Shown here in pieces: positions 54,458 through 63,622 of a DNA stretch of 64,000 nucleotides (position 1 is its first letter; each line of letters begins with the position of its first letter). The notes beneath the pieces were generated by a model. It made no database searches. It was not told the origin of the DNA and was given only the letters and a program-made list of their open reading frames with translations. The stretch is from Priestia endophytica DSM 13796 (GTDB lineage Bacteria; Bacillota; Bacilli; Bacillales; Bacillaceae_H): positions 262,124-326,123 of the forward strand of contig NZ_FOXX01000003.1 of the NCBI RefSeq assembly GCF_900115845.1. The letters are read 5' to 3'. The position numbers and the translations under genes were made by a program.

Positions 54458-54653
54458 CATCACCTCGTGGAGAGGCGTCACAACAACTTCCACTTGAAGA
54501 AGATAAAATAATAAACGGTGACTGCGCAATAAAATCGCGACAGTGTTGATCAACGCAATTAATCACTTTCTTGCGGGCCATTTCATTTGATTCACCAATA
54601 AGCGATAAAAGCTCTCCTTCTGTTTTAACTTTCTGCGAGAAAAGTAACGTCAT
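54458..54653 (-). CDS. PPOX-type flavoprotein, exon 1 (N-terminal part)
   Basis: Codons 1-65 plus one base of the split flavoprotein. ATG 54653 follows AAGGGGGATTG. The translation ends SPFIILSSSSGSCCDASPRGD, and the intron starts after GAT G. SPRGD followed by PPGF across the junction is how this family reads, with three residues (A-T-L) between. Unspliced translation adds only a few residues before a stop (GASIRMC). Function of the intact protein: FMN-dependent reductase or oxidase, substrate unknown. Confidence 0.82.
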
Positions 54654-54683
54654 AAACAATCCCCCTTTACTTCCTCATTTTAA

Positions 54684-54716
54684 CAAAAAAAGACCCTAAA
54701 AATTAGGATCTTTTAT
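54684..54716 (-). terminator. terminator after the methionine aminopeptidase gene
   Basis: AAAGATCCTAA and TTAGGGTCTTT arms followed by TTTTTTTG on the minus strand. Confidence 0.75.
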
Positions 54717-54717
54717 G

Positions 54718-55467
54718 TTAATCTTGATTTGTTAATAAAATAGGACCTTCTTTTGTAATGGCAATTGTGTGTTCATATTGAGCAGATAGCTTGCCATCTA
54801 CAGTTCGCGCTGTCCAACCATTATCGTCCATTTTCGCCTGCCATGTTCCTTCATTGATCATTGGCTCGATTGTAATAACCATGCCTTCTTTTAAGCGTGG
54901 ACCTTTTCCTTTTGGCCCGTAGTGAGCAACGTGAGGGGGTTCGTGAATTGTTGGCCCAATACCATGACCTGTGAAATCTCTTACAACAGAAAAGCCTTCT
55001 CCCTCTGCATAAGACTGAATAGCATGGCCAATATCACCTAAACGATTCCCTGCTTGTGCTACTTCAATTCCTTTATATAAAGACTCTTTTGCAACTTCTA
55101 AAAGATGTTTTGTTTTTTCATCTGTATTTCCAACTTCATATGTCCAAGCAGAATCCGCTAGACTTCCGTTTAAGTTTACAACCATATCAATTGTAACAAT
55201 ATCTCCATCTTTTAAGGGTTGTTTGCGCGGAAAACCGTGACAAATCTCATCATTAATAGATGCGCATGTTGCATATTTATAACCTTTGTAGCCTTTTTGT
55301 TCAGCTGTTGCACCATGCTTTTTTAAGAACCCTTCAACAAAACGTTCAATTTCTAACGTTGTTACGCCCGGTTTGATCATTTTTGCAATTTCTTTATGAC
55401 AAGAAGCTAACAGCTTTCCCGCTTCGTGCATTAAGTTAATTTCTCTTGCTGATTTTAAAGTAATCAT
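54718..55467 (-). CDS. map: type I methionine aminopeptidase
   Basis: A 249-residue cytosolic metalloprotease that removes N-terminal methionine, the same length as B. subtilis MapB (YflG). Metal ligands can be read from VTIDM (Asp), DSAWTYEV (Asp), DFTGHGIG (His), TIEPM (Glu) and AQYEHTI (Glu); the whole pita-bread fold is present. I start at ATG 55467, eight bases after TTAGGAG; the longer frame (to 55674) has no ribosome binding site and adds 69 unrelated residues. It follows the split flavoprotein's upstream region and has its own terminator. Probably a second Map beside a ribosomal-operon copy. Confidence 0.93.
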   Translation of the reverse strand: MITLKSAREINLMHEAGKLLASCHKEIAKMIKPGVTTLEIERFVEGFLKKHGATAEQKGYKGYKYATCASINDEICHGFPRKQPLKDGDIVTIDMVVNLNGSLADSAWTYEVGNTDEKTKHLLEVAKESLYKGIEVAQAGNRLGDIGHAIQSYAEGEGFSVVRDFTGHGIGPTIHEPPHVAHYGPKGKGPRLKEGMVITIEPMINEGTWQAKMDDNGWTARTVDGKLSAQYEHTIAITKEGPILLTNQD

Positions 55468-55805
55468 TCTCATAACTCCTAACTCATGAATTAAATTCAC
55501 ATTTCTTTTGTAGCATTGCTTTACTTCATTCGTCCGTACGCAAAGATACATCTTTACTATATTAACATATGCTTTACAGAAACATAATACGTGAAGGCTT
55601 ATATTTTGAGATTTTGTTTTTCTGTGCTTTTTCGGTCTTTTGTAGTATGAGTTAGAAAAAAAGACCGCAACCATTTATTTTATTCTTTTTTAATACAGTT
55701 CAAAATTGAAGTGAATTAAGTAAAGTTGTTAAAATATACATATAAAAGCAAAAATGAAAATTTCTTCAAATGAACTCTGAACACTGAACAAAGGAGATGG
55801 AGAGC
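55468..55805. other. divergent intergenic region
   Basis: Promoter region for the peptidase and sulfotransferase-like genes. It contains a nine-base inverted repeat CGGTCTTTT/AAAAGACCG (about 55631-55668) without a T-run. No further gene seen. Confidence 0.45.
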
Positions 55806-56858
55806 ATGAGTGAAAAAACGTTCATTATTTCAGCTGGAAGAAGTGGGTCAACAGCTCTTTCTAATTGCATTAACATGCACCCACACCTTTTAAGCTTATC
55901 AGAATTTTTTATGTCGATTCATTTTCAAGCAAGTCAAGAAGATAAGTGGATTGGACTTTCAGATGAAGTATGGGATGGAGAAAAGTTTTGGGCCTTTTTA
56001 TCCGAAAAAGCACCAAGTCTTATTCCTTTCTATATGAAGAAAGGTGTTTCATTCAAAGAATTTCTGTACAACATAACCGAAACGTCAAAATTTAACGAAA
56101 AAACAGGCATACCTGGGATTATATCAATGCCATTGCCACACATTACAAATGATCCTGATTCTCTTTTTGAGGAAATGGAAACCGTTGTTAAGCATTTTCC
56201 TAAAGATCATCTTTCAAATCAATATAACCGGTTATTTTCTTGGCTTTTAAATAAATTTCAAAAAGAGGTTTGGATTGAACGCTCTGGTTTATCCATTCTC
56301 TTTGTAGATCAACTTCTTAAGATGTTTCCAGATGCAAAGTTTGTTTTTCTGTATCGAGACGTCAGAGAAAATATTATGGCATTTAATCGTTTTCAAGGAT
56401 TTAAGCTTGGCATGGCATTTAAACAAGCTTATGAAGAAACAGGATTAAAGCCGTCAGATAATAACACCCGACCTGAAGATTTCGGGGACCTTTCATGGCT
56501 TCATCCAGATCAGTTTAGTATTGAAAAATTAAATAAATTTGAGATTCCTTTTCAAACTTTCGGTGCTGAACTCGCTTCTGCTGTTCTTCACACAGAGGAA
56601 ACGCTCGCTAAGCTCCCTTCACATCAAGTGCATCACTTGTGCTACGAAAAGCTTGTGAAAAATCCTAAAGACAACTTAAAACAACTTATTACATTTATAA
56701 ATAACGGCTGGGATGAGAAAACAGACGATATGTGGGTCGAAAAAGCAGCACCAATATTCCGCCCCAAGCCTGATACGTGGCCAACTTTACCAGAAGAAAA
56801 GAAAAAAGAACTACAAAATATTTGTGAACCAGCTTTAAAAAAACTCAACTATACGTAA
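55806..56858 (+). CDS. sulfotransferase-family protein
   Basis: A 350-residue protein with the PAPS-binding signatures of P-loop sulfotransferases: a 5'-phosphosulfate loop GRSGST at 11-16 and a 3'-phosphate segment FVFLYRDVRENIM near residue 180. ATG 55806 is used, with AAAGGAG nine bases upstream; an ATG nine bases earlier touches the ribosome binding site. Such genes are not part of the common Bacillus core. It stands alone between terminators. The acceptor (sugar, lipid or small molecule) cannot be told. Confidence 0.75.
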   Translation: MSEKTFIISAGRSGSTALSNCINMHPHLLSLSEFFMSIHFQASQEDKWIGLSDEVWDGEKFWAFLSEKAPSLIPFYMKKGVSFKEFLYNITETSKFNEKTGIPGIISMPLPHITNDPDSLFEEMETVVKHFPKDHLSNQYNRLFSWLLNKFQKEVWIERSGLSILFVDQLLKMFPDAKFVFLYRDVRENIMAFNRFQGFKLGMAFKQAYEETGLKPSDNNTRPEDFGDLSWLHPDQFSIEKLNKFEIPFQTFGAELASAVLHTEETLAKLPSHQVHHLCYEKLVKNPKDNLKQLITFINNGWDEKTDDMWVEKAAPIFRPKPDTWPTLPEEKKKELQNICEPALKKLNYT

Positions 56859-56859
56859 A

Positions 56860-56900
56860 TAAAAAGAACTCTTACACACGTTGTGTAAGAGTTCTTTTTT
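56860..56900. terminator. bidirectional terminator
   Basis: AAAAAGAACTCTTACACA and TGTGTAAGAGTTCTTTTT arms between the sulfotransferase gene and the end of the yxe-like operon. Confidence 0.92.
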
Positions 56901-57697
56901 TATTTTGTTTGACTTTCAACAGTGTTTGTACCAAAATATTTTTGAGAAAGTTTTTCTAGTGTGCCGTCTTCTTTAAGTTTCTTAAGCTCTGTGTTTACTT
57001 TTTCTCTTAACTCATCGTTATCTTTTTGGAAAGGAAATGCTGTTGCATCCTCATCAATTGGCTTTCCAACAAGCTTTGCTTTGAAATCATGTTTATTAAT
57101 TTCAGCTGAAAGAACAGAACCTGAATTTACATATCCGTCAATACGGCCTAATTCAACATCGTTCATTGCTCCTTCACGTGTTTCATACGTTTTGATATTA
57201 AGGTTCATTTTATTTTTCGTATTATACTCTTGAAGCTTTTCGACATGGTTAGAACCTAAGACACCTGCCACTGTTTTTCCTTTTAAATCTTCAATTTGAT
57301 TTACGTTCTTATTATCTTTGCTTGTAACAATTTGTGTTCCAATATAAGAGTATGGATCAGTAAATTTATACATTTTTTCACGCTCAGCTGTCACTGCTAC
57401 CGCATTTGCCACAGTATCAATTCGACCTGAATTCAGCTGTCCCATTAGACCACTAAAATCTGTTGTTGTCCATTCTACTTTGTACCCAAGATTTTTAGCA
57501 ATTGTGTTCATTACCTCTACATCATAACCAACAAGTTTACCATCTTCTTGATATGCGTTTGGAAAACTTTGACCTGTTGCTCCAACTTTAATTACTTTTT
57601 CATCTGAACCTTTGCTTTTCTCATCTGAAGAATTTCCGCATGCGGCAAGTGCCACAGATAATAGAACTACAGTAACAAGCGTTAATAGCTTTTTCAT
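56900..57697 (-). CDS. yxeM: amino acid ABC transporter substrate-binding lipoprotein (YxeM-like)
   Basis: A 265-residue lipoprotein with lipobox ending at Cys20 (VALAACGN) and a periplasmic-binding fold of the polar amino acid type (GYDVEVMNTIAKNLG, DTVANAVAVTAERE, VAGVLGSNHVE). It delivers a sulfur-containing amino acid, expected to be S-(2-succino)cysteine or a relative, to the permease. In B. subtilis yxeM lies between yxeL and yxeN; here it is last, 80 bases after the yxeQ-like gene. ATG follows GAAGGGAGTTC. Confidence 0.8.
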   Translation of the reverse strand: MKKLLTLVTVVLLSVALAACGNSSDEKSKGSDEKVIKVGATGQSFPNAYQEDGKLVGYDVEVMNTIAKNLGYKVEWTTTDFSGLMGQLNSGRIDTVANAVAVTAEREKMYKFTDPYSYIGTQIVTSKDNKNVNQIEDLKGKTVAGVLGSNHVEKLQEYNTKNKMNLNIKTYETREGAMNDVELGRIDGYVNSGSVLSAEINKHDFKAKLVGKPIDEDATAFPFQKDNDELREKVNTELKKLKEDGTLEKLSQKYFGTNTVESQTK

Positions 57698-57777
57698 TTA
57701 ATGAACTCCCTTCTTTCACCTAAAATACCCTTTTAAAATTTTTCAATCTCTTCATACTATGTGCTCTTTTTTTCTTT

Positions 57778-59121
57778 TTATAATACGTCAAGAAGCTCTC
57801 GCATTGTTTGGCTTCTCTCAAGCTGTTGAATTTCATCTACTATTTTCACCGTTTTTGGTTCATCCTGCAAAGCGCTGGAAAGCTTCTTGTGTAGTTCTTC
57901 AAAAGATAATCCATTTCCAGGTGCTCCTTTAGGAAGATCAACACGTTCTGTGAAAGTGTCACCTCTCGCTTCAACTTCAACAATCGTAAAGCGGCCTTTT
58001 GGAACTGCAGTTGGCGAAGGCACTACGTCCCCTCTATACACTCTCTCAATACGAGGTAAAAAAGCTTTTATACTAGAATCAATCGGTTTATTTTTAAAAC
58101 TTTCTAATCCAAGTGCTTTTTTATGTAAAGCAAGCGCAACAACGTACTCAACGCTAAAGCGGCCTTGTTCACCAGTTTGCGGATTTTGTTCTACAAGTGC
58201 AGCATCTCCTCCTTTTGGAAAAGAGATTTTAACACTTGTCACATCTTCTACACGAAATTCATTTTTGTGTGAAAGCTTAACAGCAGCATCTGCCGCATGA
58301 TGAGCAGCAGAACAAAAGGGATAAATCTTAAACCAAAGACCTGGTGAATAAATTTTCCACTCCTCTCCCCAACGTGAGAAGAAAAGAGATGATGGAGCAG
58401 GATCTTCTCCATAGAGAGCGAAGAAACCGCTATTGCCATCTAATGCATTTTGTGTTCCTCCAAAATCGATTTCTGCAAGTTTTAAAGCTTGCAAAGCATT
58501 GCGTGCTGCAAGCCCTGCATGAAGGGGCTTTGTTTCTGTTCCAAACTGAGCCCTCATTCCCCCAGTCTGCGTTGCTGCAAAACCGATAACTTTTTGAAGT
58601 GTTTCTACTGAAACATTTTTTAAATATCCACATGCTATACTTGCAGCAATTGTTCCAAGCGTTGCTGTATTATGCCACCCTTTAATATAGTGATCACTGC
58701 CAATAGCTTGTCCTAATCTCGCCATAACTTCTACACCTATCACATAAGCACTCAAGAAACGTTCCCCACTTACATCTTCACAGGAGGAAAGAGACAAAAG
58801 CGCCGGTAAGATAACAGTGCTCGGATGCCCTCTTACATCTGAATGAACATCGTCGTAATCAAGCGCATGACCGAGAAAACCATTTATTAAAGCACCTTGC
58901 AAAAAGTTTGCTTTTTTGTTCTGACCGATAATGGGGACGTTATGATAACCTCCCTCTTCTTCAATGAGTTTTAACAGCTTTTGAACTCCTTTATCATCTC
59001 GGGCTGCAAAGCTTGAAGCAAGATAGTCGATTACTCCAAGCTTCGCCATTTCTAGTGCTCTTTTATCTTCAAGCGGATGTGAAGAATACACAAGCTCGGA
59101 TAGTTTTTTTGTTATTTCCAT
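57778..59121 (-). CDS. yxeQ: MmgE/PrpD-family protein (YxeQ-like)
   Basis: A 447-residue member of the methylcitrate-dehydratase fold family. GALINGFLGHALDYDDVH and RGHPSTVILPALLSL near residues 75-110 are family blocks, with YPFCSAAHHAADA in the C-terminal part. The B. subtilis homologue YxeQ lies in the same operon; its reaction is not established to my knowledge, but a lyase acting on a C4 acid fragment is plausible. It overlaps yxeP by ten bases. Confidence 0.82.
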   Translation of the reverse strand: MEITKKLSELVYSSHPLEDKRALEMAKLGVIDYLASSFAARDDKGVQKLLKLIEEEGGYHNVPIIGQNKKANFLQGALINGFLGHALDYDDVHSDVRGHPSTVILPALLSLSSCEDVSGERFLSAYVIGVEVMARLGQAIGSDHYIKGWHNTATLGTIAASIACGYLKNVSVETLQKVIGFAATQTGGMRAQFGTETKPLHAGLAARNALQALKLAEIDFGGTQNALDGNSGFFALYGEDPAPSSLFFSRWGEEWKIYSPGLWFKIYPFCSAAHHAADAAVKLSHKNEFRVEDVTSVKISFPKGGDAALVEQNPQTGEQGRFSVEYVVALALHKKALGLESFKNKPIDSSIKAFLPRIERVYRGDVVPSPTAVPKGRFTIVEVEARGDTFTERVDLPKGAPGNGLSFEELHKKLSSALQDEPKTVKIVDEIQQLERSQTMRELLDVL

Positions 59122-60278
59122 GTTTCTAACACTTTCAACGCTAAATTGGCAAAATAGGAAGATGCAACTTCAAGCGCACCTTCTTCTAATGTAAAGGCTG
59201 GATGGTGCCATTCTTGAGTACCGTTTGTGCCCATCCATACAAAGAAACCTGGAATTTTCGTTTGATATACAGCGAAATCTTCTCCACCTGGGCTCTTTTC
59301 TGCTTCAACTGCTTCATATCCTAATTCAATCGCTGCCTCTGTTGCAACTTCAGCAAAGCGAGCATCATTCTGCACAGAAGGCAGATATGGGTACCAACGA
59401 AATTCAGCTTTTGCTCCATATCCTGCTGCAACTCCTTCAACGGTTCGCTGCATAAACTCTGGAATTTTTGCGCGTGCGTCATCTTGGAATGTTCTCACAG
59501 TTCCTTCAAGCTTCACTTTGTCAGGGAGAACGTTCCATGAACTTCCTCCATGAATATTACAAATACTTACAACCGCATTTTGCAACGAGCTTACGTTTCG
59601 ACTTACAACAGATTGCAAACTTGTCACAATAGAGCTTGCTGTCACAATCGAATCAATGCTGCTATTTGGGATACCTGCATGACCGCCAACACCAATGACG
59701 TCAATTTCAAAACGATCAACACTTGCCATTAAGGCCCCTTCGCGTATGCCAACTGTTCCAACTGGAAGATCTGGTTTGTTGTGCATACCAAAGATAGCTT
59801 CCACTCCTTCAAGCGCTCCTGCTTCAATGACTTTCTTGGCACCAGAAGCTATTTCTTCTGCTGGTTGAAAAATAAAACGCACAGTCCCTTGCAGTTGATC
59901 TCTCTTCTCTTTTAGGAGAAGAGCTGTTCCGATAATGGAAGCTGTATGAAAATCATGGCCGCAAGCATGCATCACTCCATCTACTTTAGATGAGAACGGA
60001 AGGTTTGTTTCTTCTTTTATAGGTAATGCATCAATGTCTGCGCGAATCGCAATCGTTGGTCCTGGCTTTGCCCCTTTAATTTCTGCGATAACCCCAACTT
60101 CAAGGTTTTCAAAAGGAAGAATATCAATATCGCCCTCTTCTAACCAGCGACGAATTCGTTTTGTTGTCTCAATTTCCATCATAGAAAGCTCAGGATATTC
60201 ATGAAGTTCACGACGCATGTTTGTAAGCTTTTCTAAAAGCTTTTCATTTCCTTGTTGATGTAAAGTCACGTTCTTCAT
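59112..60278 (-). CDS. yxeP: M20D amidohydrolase (N-acetylcysteine-type deacetylase, YxeP/SndB-like)
   Basis: A 388-residue metal-dependent deacylase. Key residues are in IRADIDALPI (78-87), HACGHDFHTAS (His105, Cys106 and His108), PAEEIASGAKK (Glu pair) and the C-terminal SPGGEDFAVY. In the known pathway it removes the N-acetyl group after C-S cleavage, releasing cysteine. It sits 15 bases after yxeO and overlaps yxeQ. ATG follows AAAAGGAAAGGAAT. Confidence 0.86.
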   Translation of the reverse strand: MKNVTLHQQGNEKLLEKLTNMRRELHEYPELSMMEIETTKRIRRWLEEGDIDILPFENLEVGVIAEIKGAKPGPTIAIRADIDALPIKEETNLPFSSKVDGVMHACGHDFHTASIIGTALLLKEKRDQLQGTVRFIFQPAEEIASGAKKVIEAGALEGVEAIFGMHNKPDLPVGTVGIREGALMASVDRFEIDVIGVGGHAGIPNSSIDSIVTASSIVTSLQSVVSRNVSSLQNAVVSICNIHGGSSWNVLPDKVKLEGTVRTFQDDARAKIPEFMQRTVEGVAAGYGAKAEFRWYPYLPSVQNDARFAEVATEAAIELGYEAVEAEKSPGGEDFAVYQTKIPGFFVWMGTNGTQEWHHPAFTLEEGALEVASSYFANLALKVLETWK

Positions 60279-60293
60279 TCCTTTCCTTTTTGT

Positions 60294-61031
60294 TTACTGA
60301 CTACCAACTTGCTGTAAGAATTTTTTTGTGCGTTCATGTTTTGGGAAGTCAAAAATTTCCTCTGGTGTTCCTTGCTCGACAATATGGCCGTCCGCCATAA
60401 AAATAACCTTGTCTGCTACTTCACGCGCAAAGTCCATTTCATGAGTTACAATCAGCATGGTTGTTTGTCTTTCTGCGATTTCTTTAATAACTGCAAGCAC
60501 TCCAGATACAAGTTCAGGGTCAAGTGCGGATGTAGGTTCATCAAACAAAAGAGCATATGGATCAATAGCAAGTGCTCTTGCTATTCCAATTCGCTGCTGC
60601 TGTCCACCTGAAAGTGTGATAGGATAACTGTCTGCTTTATGAGCAAGTCCAACTTGCTCTAAAAGATTCATTCCAATCTCATTCGCTTCTTTTGGTTTTA
60701 TTTTTTTCGTTATAATAAGTGCCTCTGTTACATTTTGAAGCACTGTTTTGTTTTTAAAAAGATTGTAATGTTGGAAAACCATCGCTGTTTGCCTTGTTAA
60801 AGCATGCGCTTGTTTGCGACTATATCTCTCTGCATTCAGCTTAACATCCCCAATTTGAATTTCTCCTTTATTAGGAGTCTCAAGCAAGTTCAAGCAGCGG
60901 AGAAACGTTGATTTACCAGAACCAGAAGGACCGATAATCGCAACAACTTCCCCTCGCTCAACTTCTATACTTATTCCATCTAGAACCGTTAAATCTTTGA
61001 ATTTTTTCACCAAATCTTTTACAACGATCAA
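60294..61031 (-). CDS. yxeO: amino acid ABC transporter ATPase (YxeO-like)
   Basis: A 245-residue polar amino acid ATPase: Walker [10 protein letters not shown] at 34-42, LSGGQ at 140-144, Walker B DEPTSALD at 164-171. Length and the 12-base gap to the permease fit the operon. Cytosolic side of the importer. Confidence 0.88.
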   Translation of the reverse strand: MIVVKDLVKKFKDLTVLDGISIEVERGEVVAIIGPSGSGKSTFLRCLNLLETPNKGEIQIGDVKLNAERYSRKQAHALTRQTAMVFQHYNLFKNKTVLQNVTEALIITKKIKPKEANEIGMNLLEQVGLAHKADSYPITLSGGQQQRIGIARALAIDPYALLFDEPTSALDPELVSGVLAVIKEIAERQTTMLIVTHEMDFAREVADKVIFMADGHIVEQGTPEEIFDFPKHERTKKFLQQVGSQ

Positions 61032-61043
61032 TTGTTACACCTC

Positions 61044-61715
61044 CTAGTTTCGGTACGGTTTCCCAATGATTTTTTCGATTACAGATTGAATAATGCTATA
61101 AATAATTGTTAATAACCAATATAAAATAGCAATTGCTAAATATGTTTCAAGGTAACGAGCAGATGCAGACGCTAAAATCTTACCTTGTGCAAAAAGTTCT
61201 GTTAGACCTAGTGTAAACGCAAGAGACGTTTCTTTTAACAATCCAATAAACGTATTCCCTGTTGCAGGAATTGCATTTCTTGCTGCTTGTGGTAAAATCA
61301 CTCTTCTATATGCTTGGAACTTTGTCATTCCAACAGATGTACATGCTTCAAGCTGCCCTTTATCAACAGAATCTAATCCTGCGCGAAAGATCTCAGCTAA
61401 ATATGCGGAGTTCTTCACACTTAGACCAATAATCGCAGCTGTTAAAGCCTGCATTGCCTGAAGTCCAGGAAAAATCTGTGGAAGTCCATAATAAATTAAG
61501 AAAAGTTGCACAAGCGTTGGTACCGCTCTAAAGAATGAAATATATAAGCTTGCTAACTGGTGCAAAACAGGGATTTTGCTCTTTGTAATAAGAGCGAGTA
61601 CGAGTCCTACAATAATCGCAACAATCATCGCAACTACGGCCATTAACAATGTAACCGGAATATACGGGATAACGTCCGGAAAAACGTTAATAAAATAATT
61701 TAAATCAAAATTCAT
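61044..61715 (-). CDS. yxeN: amino acid ABC transporter permease (YxeN-like)
   Basis: A 223-residue permease of the HisM type with five helices. The coupling motif EACTSVGMTKFQAYRRVILPQAARNAIP is complete, and FFRAVPTLVQLFLIYYGLPQ is the typical second block. ATG 61715 is chosen (AGGTGGTG upstream); a GTG start four codons earlier is possible. One permease gene only, so a homodimer. Confidence 0.88.
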   Translation of the reverse strand: MNFDLNYFINVFPDVIPYIPVTLLMAVVAMIVAIIVGLVLALITKSKIPVLHQLASLYISFFRAVPTLVQLFLIYYGLPQIFPGLQAMQALTAAIIGLSVKNSAYLAEIFRAGLDSVDKGQLEACTSVGMTKFQAYRRVILPQAARNAIPATGNTFIGLLKETSLAFTLGLTELFAQGKILASASARYLETYLAIAILYWLLTIIYSIIQSVIEKIIGKPYRN

Positions 61716-61776
61716 ATTCCACACCACCTTACTTCTCTAAATAGCATTTTTTATTTTTATCCTCTATAAAGATTTA

Positions 61777-62271
61777 CTAAAAATCTTCACGAAGCTTCTT
61801 AACTAAATATACGGTAATATGTCCTTTTCCTAAGTCGTGTGATCCTGCCTTTTCATATCCTTTGCGTTCATACATTTCAATAAGCCAAGGATGTTTGTCA
61901 GCCGTTCCTAAAGAAACGGCTGGACATTTTAAGGTTTCTCTTAGTACCGTATTTTCTAACCATTCCATCATTAAGCTCCCAATGCCCTTTTTACCATAGC
62001 TTGGATCTACTGCAAACCACCAAATATGCGGATATTCAAAGGGTCCTGGCTGAGGCCCCCATGGCATCCTAAGTGAAGCTGTTGCAATAATGTTTCCATC
62101 CTCTTCTAACACATAACACATATTATTTCGAACGTTCTTCTTTACGAACGCAAGGTCTGCTGTTGCTGCCGCAAAGTTGATTCCTAGTTCTCGAATCGGC
62201 TCATATGCTCGAAGTGTTAAGTCTAAAAGCTTCTCTGCATCTTCTTCAGTTGCTAGTCGATAGTTTCTCAT
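61777..62271 (-). CDS. yxeL: GNAT acetyltransferase (YxeL/SnaB-like)
   Basis: A 164-residue N-acetyltransferase. The acetyl-CoA site is the A motif VDPSYGKKGIGSLMMEWLE (residues about 93-111). By analogy with B. subtilis, it N-acetylates S-(2-succino)cysteine as the first pathway step. ATG follows GAGGTGACAAA. It is the second gene, 26 bases after the monooxygenase gene. Confidence 0.83.
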   Translation of the reverse strand: MRNYRLATEEDAEKLLDLTLRAYEPIRELGINFAAATADLAFVKKNVRNNMCYVLEEDGNIIATASLRMPWGPQPGPFEYPHIWWFAVDPSYGKKGIGSLMMEWLENTVLRETLKCPAVSLGTADKHPWLIEMYERKGYEKAGSHDLGKGHITVYLVKKLREDF

Positions 62272-62296
62272 TTTGTCACCTCAGCATCTTTTAAAA

Positions 62297-63622
62297 TCAA
62301 TTAGAAGCATAGCGATTTTTAGGTTCTTTTAATTCAAGATGATCACGAAGCGTTTTACCTTCGTACTCTTTTCGATATACGCCTCTTTCTTGAAGAATCG
62401 GAACGACTTTTTCAACAAAGTTTTCTAAACCTTCAGGAAGAAGTGGCGGCATAAGATTAAAACCATCACAAGCTTCTCTTTCAACCCATTCTTCCATTTT
62501 ATCTGCAAGTTGTTCTGGTGTACCAATGAAGATATGATGTCCACGTGAACCTGCTACAGACTTATATAATTGTTCTAGTGTAAGATCATCTTTTTCAGCC
62601 ATTTTCTTAATAAGCTCATAGCGACTTTGGACTCCGTCTACTTTTTCAATATTCAAGTCAGAAAAACGACTTTGGAGTGGATATTGAGTTAAATCAATAC
62701 CACCTAAGTAATTGGATAAAATGCTTAATCCAAGCTCAACAGGAATTAGATCTTGAAGTTCTTGATATTTAGCATGTGCTTCTTCTTCCGTATCACCAAT
62801 AATCGGAAAAATCCCAGGCATAACAAGAACTTCATCAGGATTTCTACCAAAAGAACGTACTTGCTCTTTAATTCCCTTGTAGAACTTTTTAGCATCTTCG
62901 ATATTATTTTGTGCTGTAAAAATCACTTCAGCAATTTGCGCTGCAAGAGCCTGTCCTGCCGGCGATGAACCTGCTTGAATAATAACTGGATATCCTTGAG
63001 GAGCACGGGCAATATTTAAAGGACCTTGAACAGAGAAAAATTCACCTTTATGTCCAAGCTCGTGCATTTTATCTTCATTAATAAACTTACCGTCTTCTTT
63101 ATCGCGAATAAACGCGAATTCTTCCCATGAATCCCAAAGGCCTTTGACAATTTCCACAAACTCTTCTGCACGCTCATAGCGCTTGTCATGTTCAAGGTGC
63201 TCGGTTTTACTGAAGTTTAGACCTGTTTGAGGGATAGAAGATGTTACAACATTCCATCCAGCACGCCCACTGCTTAAATGATCTAAAGAAGCGAACTGTC
63301 TTGCAATGTGAAAAGGTTCGCTATATGTTGTAGAAGCTGTTGCAGCTAAGCCAATATGCTTTGTTGCCCCTGCCATAGCTGTTAAAAGGGTAAGCGGTTC
63401 AAAGCGTGTAATAATATTTGGATGAGAATTTTTGTTAACAGATAAACTGTCAGCTAAAAAGATCATGTCTAATTTCCCTTTTTCAGCTGTCTGAGCTAAA
63501 TTGATTAGATAAGGGAGATTCATGGCTCCATCCTCAATTGCTTTTGGATGTCTCCAAGATGCGATATGATGACCAGTACCAGCAAGAAACAGGCCAACTT
63601 TTATTTCCTTTTTGTTACTCAT
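62297..63622 (-). CDS. yxeK: flavin-dependent monooxygenase, LLM class (YxeK-like)
   Basis: A 441-residue bacterial-luciferase-fold FMNH2-dependent monooxygenase of the NtaA/SnaA/DszA group. It begins VGLFLAGTGHHIASWRHP, contains GRAGWNVVTSS and GYPVIIQAGSSPAG, all family hallmarks. In B. subtilis YxeK cleaves the C-S bond of N-acetyl-S-(2-succino)cysteine. It is the first gene of the operon, ATG behind ATAGGAGGAAATCG. Flavin reductase must come from elsewhere. Confidence 0.88.
   Translation of the reverse strand: MSNKKEIKVGLFLAGTGHHIASWRHPKAIEDGAMNLPYLINLAQTAEKGKLDMIFLADSLSVNKNSHPNIITRFEPLTLLTAMAGATKHIGLAATASTTYSEPFHIARQFASLDHLSSGRAGWNVVTSSIPQTGLNFSKTEHLEHDKRYERAEEFVEIVKGLWDSWEEFAFIRDKEDGKFINEDKMHELGHKGEFFSVQGPLNIARAPQGYPVIIQAGSSPAGQALAAQIAEVIFTAQNNIEDAKKFYKGIKEQVRSFGRNPDEVLVMPGIFPIIGDTEEEAHAKYQELQDLIPVELGLSILSNYLGGIDLTQYPLQSRFSDLNIEKVDGVQSRYELIKKMAEKDDLTLEQLYKSVAGSRGHHIFIGTPEQLADKMEEWVEREACDGFNLMPPLLPEGLENFVEKVVPILQERGVYRKEYEGKTLRDHLELKEPKNRYASN

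Noticed and set aside
55631-55668. Nine-base inverted repeat CGGTCTTTT/AAAAGACCG as terminator
   Set aside because: No T-run follows on either strand and it lies between divergent genes, so a terminator role is not supported.
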